64,000 bases of DNA from Sipunculus nudus. Lineage: Eukaryota > Annelida > Sipuncula > Golfingiida > Sipunculidae. Shown here piece by piece: positions 58,700-64,000 of this stretch. The stretch lies in contig CM049306.1 of the NCBI GenBank assembly GCA_026874595.1, positions 36,224,019-36,288,018 on the forward strand, written 5' to 3'. Each line of letters begins with the position of its first letter. Position 1 is the first letter of the stretch. Position numbers and translations under genes: made by a program. The notes beneath the pieces were generated by a model that was not told the origin of the DNA, made no database searches, and saw nothing but the letters and a program-made list of their open reading frames with translations.

Positions 58700-61600
58700 G
58701 TGAAACACTGATATATCTGAGTGACCCCAGAAGATGATGAATGACATTCAACAAGAGCACATTCTCCTGCATTATAAAAATTCCCAAAGCGTGGTCTCAC
58801 AAAATGCAGATATTACAAATTCTGTCAGAGCTACCTGCATAGTTGATGCAATGTAAAAGCTGATTGGATAGAAATGTCATCTGATCAAAGAATTCTCTAT
58901 TTCTTATTTATTTGCATATGAAAAGCTGATTGGATAAATACATCAGCTGATCAGTGATTTCTTATAGACTGATCTGCATACTTGCTGCCACATAATAGCT
59001 TAACTGGTTATTATCATATCACTGGACCTAGTCAACACTGCGACCTTTGCATTACCTCCACGGACTGCGACCAAAAAAATATGCAATTCTACAAACTTGT
59101 AAAATCCAAAACAAAATTATTATCATTTACAAAATATTTAACATGTTAAGAGCCTAATCAATATCTTGGGGAATATTTCTATAGCAACTATCCAGATATG
59201 CATAAGGTTGCCATAAGTAACTAGTACCACGTGGTCAGCTGAACACTGACATCTGTGGGGGGTGCTCGTGGATGCACAACATAGGAGTATAAAAGAGTCC
59301 CCTAATCTAGAGCAACATAATACTGCATAGACACCGTGCATTTCCTATCAGTGAGAGATTTCTGGTCTATCCTGGCTTTACAGTCACAGATGTAGCATAT
59401 GGAGCTTTGGACGAAAGACCTGAGATTTCCAAGTATAAAGGATTACAAGCAGGGCATATCTAGAATTGAAGCTCTACCGCTTGTTATTTTAGACATCACA
59501 TCTGGCTACGATTAAATGCCATGTGAAGAGTGCAGTTGTGGTGATTGCGGGTTGATGACTTGTCTGGGAAGACATCGGACGCTGTAGATACAACAGCACC
59601 TACATACAGTACCTTGTATTACTGACAAACTAATCTGGGTGCAGACCTGCCATCAAAAGTAACTGATTTCCCCCTGCCGCCTGAAGCCACACAATCTAGA
59701 ATCACTGATTCTAAGAAGATACTGCAGGCCACATACTGACCAAACAATGTGTTGGCATGGGTGACCTTTATGCACCAATGATCTACTGATCCATTAGGAG
59801 GGACTGTAAGACTGACCACCCAGAGTTACTGACCAACTACTCAGGAGTTACTGAACAACTACACAGGGGTTACTGAACTACCCATGAGCACAGCAGACAC
59901 ACAACATGAGTTACTAACCCACTCTGAAGGCCTGCAAACCACCACCCAGAGTTACTGACCAACTACTAAAGTGTTACCGAATAACCTGAGAGCAGAGCAA
60001 ACATTATGAGACCCACACCGAAGGGCTGCAAATAAGTGACGAGTTACTAACTACCACTGAGGGGAGCAGGCCCACAATTATTAGTAACTAATAAACTCTA
60101 TAGGATGATAAAATCACCAGATTTCTCGCACCTTACTAACCTGCCTTAGATGAGATAATCTTCTGGCTAGTCATGCTTAATAAGCTTAATTTAGGGCTTA
60201 ATTAGAGTATTTGGAGACATTAATTAATACTAAGAATGGCAAACATGATGAAGCATGAATCTACGGACACACACAAAACTGGATACAATTATATACTTTG
60301 GCACTTGGACTTTTAACATACACTGGGAAACCAATTCTAGCAATAACGAACACTGACATGAGTCGATACAAAAAGCATATACATAACAAGATGATGCTAT
60401 ATGTGCAAGCATAGCGTGCACATTAGTGTCATCAAATGGACTTAAATTACCATGTATACAAATATGAAAATAAGTCAGGTGCACATATTTACCAGCTGAC
60501 ATGACCTGTGCCTGAAGTAAGGACATATGTAACATATAACACCATGTTTGTATCAGTGATGTTCATGCAATAAACCTGATAACGTCAAATGCACCTATGA
60601 AATATCTCTGCACATGTGCGCACATGCAAGTCGCCACATAGTGGGTTTATCTAGTGCACTGTGATGATGTCAAGTGCACCTTTAAGGCACTTTATACATC
60701 ATATCATATCATGTGCATCTTCAAGGCATTACATACATAGCAGGTGCACTTTTAAGGCTTACCAACAACATGATGTCAAGAGCTTCCCTGCACAACATGA
60801 CAGCTAGTGCATCCGAGGGATATGAGGCACCAAGTTGACGTCAAGTGACTATGACGTCAAGTGCAACTGCACCTGTCAGGCAATGTCCATACTAAATGAT
60901 GTTTAATCTTCATATACATAAGCAAGATATAAATTTGCAGGAGTTATTCTTGACACTGAGATGGGACTACAAATGTGTAAGATTGTCAACATTTTCCTTC
61001 AGTATCATTACACATTCACATTTAAAGTAACAGACCAGGCAACATATATTATCATTAACATATAACTCACAAATGTGCACTGTTGTCTTAAAAAAAAAGG
61101 CTACATGAGTGAAGTTGATAACACTTGACACTTTTCGATGATAACAATTAACAAATACTACAGTATCTTTAAAATAACTTCAGTCCATTTATGAAAACGT
61201 CAACTTTTTATCTGTTAACAATATAAAATTTATACATGAATCAGCACTATTAGCTCTCATATATATTATAATCTGCACATGTGCCACTTCATTTACCCCA
61301 GCCTGAGTATTAAAACAAATACATTGAGAGAATATCAAATTGTGCCAGCCTCAACATTATCAGATGTCAAGTAATAACCTGTGCTGTGGTCCACCCACTG
61401 AGAAGGTGATTGTTTGTGTGCATGTCAGTATTTATATATTACTTATAAAAATAACAATCCACTGTTGCTGGTGATCTATAAAACATATCCAGCTTATTTT
61501 TTTTCTAATAAACAGCAACACATGACATGTACATTGAACTTTAAGGAAATTACTGGCTCCATACAGGATCTTAGCCACTAACAATCAGTGTCTCTCACTG

Positions 61601-61913
61601 TTTTGCATAAACAGTTCATCAACTCCTCATTAGATTTTTTGTACAAATGTTGGGAGGAGCTAAGGTCACATGACCATTGTGACTAACAATCTCTGAATAT
61701 TCATAAGTTTATACATCTCAAGCAGCAATGATGGACAGCTCATGCGTAATCATGGTTTATAAAAAGAGCATGTGAACACGGTTCTTTTATAGATCAGTTT
61801 TTATATTACAAAAGAAATCCTGCTTGGTTCCTCTTTTGCGTCACATAAACCATGATGAGAACACTCTAATGATGCAAAGCATAGGCAAATTATCATGCAA
61901 ATTCATATGTAAA
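58700..61913 (-). other. Region downstream of the MITF-type gene, possible long 3' untranslated region
   Basis: No coding exon is supported. A degenerate repeat of GAGTTACTGACCAACTAC type spans about 59822-60080. GTGCAC(C)TTTAAGGC recurs three times at about 60675-60760. Two CRE-like TGACGTCA lie 16 bp apart (60836-60843, 60852-60859). A minus-strand AATAAA (plus-strand TTTATT at 58907-58912) is one possible polyadenylation signal. Confidence 0.35.
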
Positions 61914-62177
61914 TCAGGATAAATCATGCTGTTCATCCATATTTATGCGATTCTGTCTGCTCTGGTCTCCGACTTCTGAGAGCATGGGGTCTCCTGCAAT
62001 TGGACTGTCATCCATGAGTTCTTCCATCATGCTAGTAACCTTGGCCTCTGTTGGTTCCTTTTTGATGACAGTCAGGCCGCTGGTCTGTTGGTTTATGACA
62101 TCAGCGATGAGCTCACTATTACTGGCAGCTAGACCAGGGTTGGAGATTCCCTGTGCTTTCATCATCATCTCAAGTTC
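61914..62177 (-). CDS. mitf: mitf terminal coding exon
   Basis: Acceptor TTAAATTAACAG (minus strand), phase 0. Contains end of zipper, SUMO-type IKKEP, acidic LMDD motif and stop. Shorter than in vertebrates; the Ser-rich tail after DPLLS is replaced by a polar 24-residue end. Confidence 0.92.
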   Translation of the reverse strand, partial: ELEMMMKAQGISNPGLAASNSELIADVINQQTSGLTVIKKEPTEAKVTSMMEELMDDSPIAGDPMLSEVGDQSRQNRINMDEQHDLS

Positions 62178-63320
62178 CTGTTAATTTAAAATAAAATAAA
62201 AATAAAAGTTAATAAATAATTTTTTTTTTAATTGGTACCATTTATTCTGCAGACTGACTTCAACAAATATGATGATATATGCTAACTACAGTGAAACCTT
62301 GTTGTGTTGAAGTCGAAGGGACCCTCAGAAAACTTCGACACATCCAAGGTTCAACACAAGTGGGTTTTGTTTGATTACAATACAACTGAAATTGTCCAGA
62401 ATATCGAGTCTGTAACTTCGACATAAACAGGGTATTAGACTTAAGCGAGTTCGACACAATGAGGTTTCACTGTATTTAGGTAATATTCCTAAATGTAATT
62501 TTATCTTTTTTATTAGACTATATTCGAAATATCTGGGTAGTGTTTCTACAGAAGTAAAATTAGAACCTACTAAACAATACATTTAAGTGAAACACTTTAG
62601 AGTAACAAAGTGTGAACATCAATAAATCAAATCAGGGTAAAAGGTAACCTAGTGTTTAAGACCTTGGATTTCAGAGCTGAAGGTCCCTGGTTCAAACCTG
62701 CTGCAGCCTCAATTTCCAAATGGTAAAATCTTAATAGGAGCTCAAAGTTTTACTTAAATATTCTAAACCCATGTATATAACACCTGAATCCAGAAGACTT
62801 AACCCTTTACTGTTTACATTTATTTTAGATTTCCGACAAATTCTGACACTATATATATTTACACTAACAGCCATATCTTTTCAAGCTTTTTTTGTATCTT
62901 TATCCAATTTTCAACAGTTCCCACTAAGAGGGTTTGCTGAAGATTATTGAAAATCATTGAAACTTAGAAATAATATGCAATATTTTTGTCCTGGAAGAAT
63001 CTATACATATCATGGCATTCTAGTTGCCCATTCAGAGTGCTCTTTAGTGGCTTGTAAACAGTAAAGGGTTAATAATAAGATATTTTTATAATATGGATAC
63101 ATTTATCCTCACTCTATAGACAGTGCCACCAACAGACCATGGAGCTATTTTTTTTTTTTTAATCTAACTTGCCTGTATCCGCAGCAGCATTTTTCTATTG
63201 GTGTCCTCCAGCTGGCGCTGTCTGTCTTCCATGCTGCGTAATCGTCCCTGGTCTCTCTTTAACCTTCTTATGTAGTCTACTGAAGCTTTCAAGATGGTCC
63301 CTTTGTTCTGTCGCATGTCT
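61914..63320 (-). CDS. mitf: MITF/TFE-family bHLH-leucine zipper transcription factor, 3' part
   Basis: Nuclear bHLH-Zip factor that binds E-boxes/M-boxes; family members control pigment-cell and lysosomal genes. Two coding exons are in the window: 63320-63173 and 62177-61914, the rest lying beyond the right edge. The first (148 bp) encodes [20 protein letters not shown] of helix 2 and the zipper to NRKMLLRIQ, 49 residues, the same length as the vertebrate exon. The last (87 residues, TGA at 61916-61914) starts [12 protein letters not shown], carries the SUMO-type motif VIKKEP (vertebrate IIKQEP), and ends with the conserved [15 protein letters not shown] block, like vertebrate LMDDTLSPVGVTDPLLS. 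The intron between has a GC donor. Invertebrates usually have one member, hence the symbol. Confidence 0.93.
62289..62472. mobile_element. 184-bp Tc1/mariner-type MITE in the mitf intron
   Basis: Ends CAGTGAAACC(T)... and ...GGTTTCACTG are inverted repeats, with about 24 of the first 30 bases matching, flanked by TA on both sides (62287-62288, 62473-62474). Confidence 0.8.
62636..62816 (+). mobile_element. tRNA-derived SINE, copy 2 (mitf intron)
   Basis: Shares TTCAGAGCTGAAGGTC, a B-box-like GGTTCAAACCT (62689-62699), and the tail CAGAAGACTTAA with the copy at 36172. More decayed, and in antisense orientation to mitf. Confidence 0.7.
63173..63320 (-). CDS. mitf: mitf penultimate exon: helix 2 and leucine zipper
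   Basis: Acceptor TGTGTTTTACAG, donor ATACAG|GCAAGT (GC-type). Enters with one base completing a codon and ends in phase 0. The preceding basic/helix 1 exon is not in the window. Confidence 0.93.
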
Positions 63321-64000
63321 CTGTAAAACACACAGAAAATGATTTTGAATTTGTCCAAAATGCAAACATAAGCAATGCAAGAGTGTATGATATGCCACTG
63401 ATATGTCTAGTGACCTCTTACATAATTAAATATGCACAGATTCTGCAGACAACTGAACCCAGGGGAGTCGCTTAAATGGTTAAATATTCTAACAGAATTT
63501 CATCAAAACCCATTAAATTCCTAGCTATAGTGAGTTTCTGGAAAATCAGTCAAAACCTAGGTAAGTTATCACCACAACACGAGAATTTAGATCACAGACA
63601 GCTGGATGGACGCTGCCCATACCACAATAAGACCGGTCTTAGAATTGAAATCTGAACTGTAAACGGTTAAAAAACAGATTTCCATTTTAAGGAGACATTA
63701 AACAATAGTCTCTAAATACATATCTTCCATTCATCCAGAAGGTCAACATACCTTTGTAATGAACAACAGTCTTACTTTAAATGACTTATGTTGAACAAGA
63801 ACCGCTGAAGTACAAAAGGGCTGAACAGTTACACCTCACAATGAAATCAGGTAAGTTATATCTGTAATCTGTCTCGAAGAATGTCAAGAGATGCTACATA
63901 AGCCTAAAAATGCCTCTTCAACTTCATTTACTTGTTGCAGTCAGGATAATTGAAACTTCCGCAATCTGATAGAAATTTTTCAGTTCATAATCAAAAAGTA
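63321..64000. other. mitf intron, right edge of window
   Basis: Searched on the minus strand for the basic/helix 1 exon (ERRRR motif); none is present. No other feature seen. Confidence 0.6.

Overview
The window looks like nuclear DNA of a marine invertebrate, most likely a mollusc (possibly a bivalve). The reasons are: AT-rich sequence; multi-exon genes with GT-AG introns; animal developmental regulators (a Wnt inhibitory factor, an NFIL3-type bZIP factor, an MITF-type bHLH-zipper factor); long TA microsatellites; and repeat families resembling the pearl/Helitron-like elements known from bivalves. The species cannot be fixed from sequence alone.

Layout. 1-434 (minus): open 5' end of a LINE-type ORF1. 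1427-1919: 493-bp TTA-flanked MITE packed with GTGTCG/CGACAC. 1923-7488: AT-rich intergenic sequence. 7489-41553 (plus): a complete wif1 gene in 10 coding exons (signal peptide, WIF domain over four exons, four EGF-like modules, basic tail). Its introns 2 (12.5 kb) and 3 (11.4 kb) hold most of the mobile DNA: two Helitron/pearl-like elements (17899-20175, 32405-33344), two Helentron-like elements (21873-23949, 27322-28810), a 460-bp element with 9-bp target duplication (20365-20824), a pair of MITE copies in inverted orientation, and many TA microsatellites. 43.9-48.7 kb (plus): NFIL3-like bZIP gene with a single coding exon, preceded by a cluster of bZIP-type sites. 49752-52602: decayed PIF/Harbinger transposon nested inside a small TA-flanked element. 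56080-58110: 42-45-bp minisatellite arranged as a large inverted repeat, with an exon-like segment partly duplicated on its two sides. 61914 to beyond the right edge (minus): last two coding exons of an MITF/TFE-type gene.

Main points of interest. (1) wif1 exon 6 has two usable, phase-compatible donors (a GT and a GC donor 210 bp apart). The longer form adds 70 acidic residues with three N-glycosylation sequons between EGF2 and EGF3, in a protein with four EGF modules rather than the usual five. (2) Transposons in wif1 introns carry nine perfect AGGTCAnnnTGACCT inverted repeats and three perfect DR1 elements, i.e. nuclear-receptor-type sites. (3) The inverted minisatellite and the nested Harbinger are clear structural oddities. 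The three host genes are independent transcription units; nothing in the sequence ties them into one pathway, although all three families act in developmental signalling or transcription.
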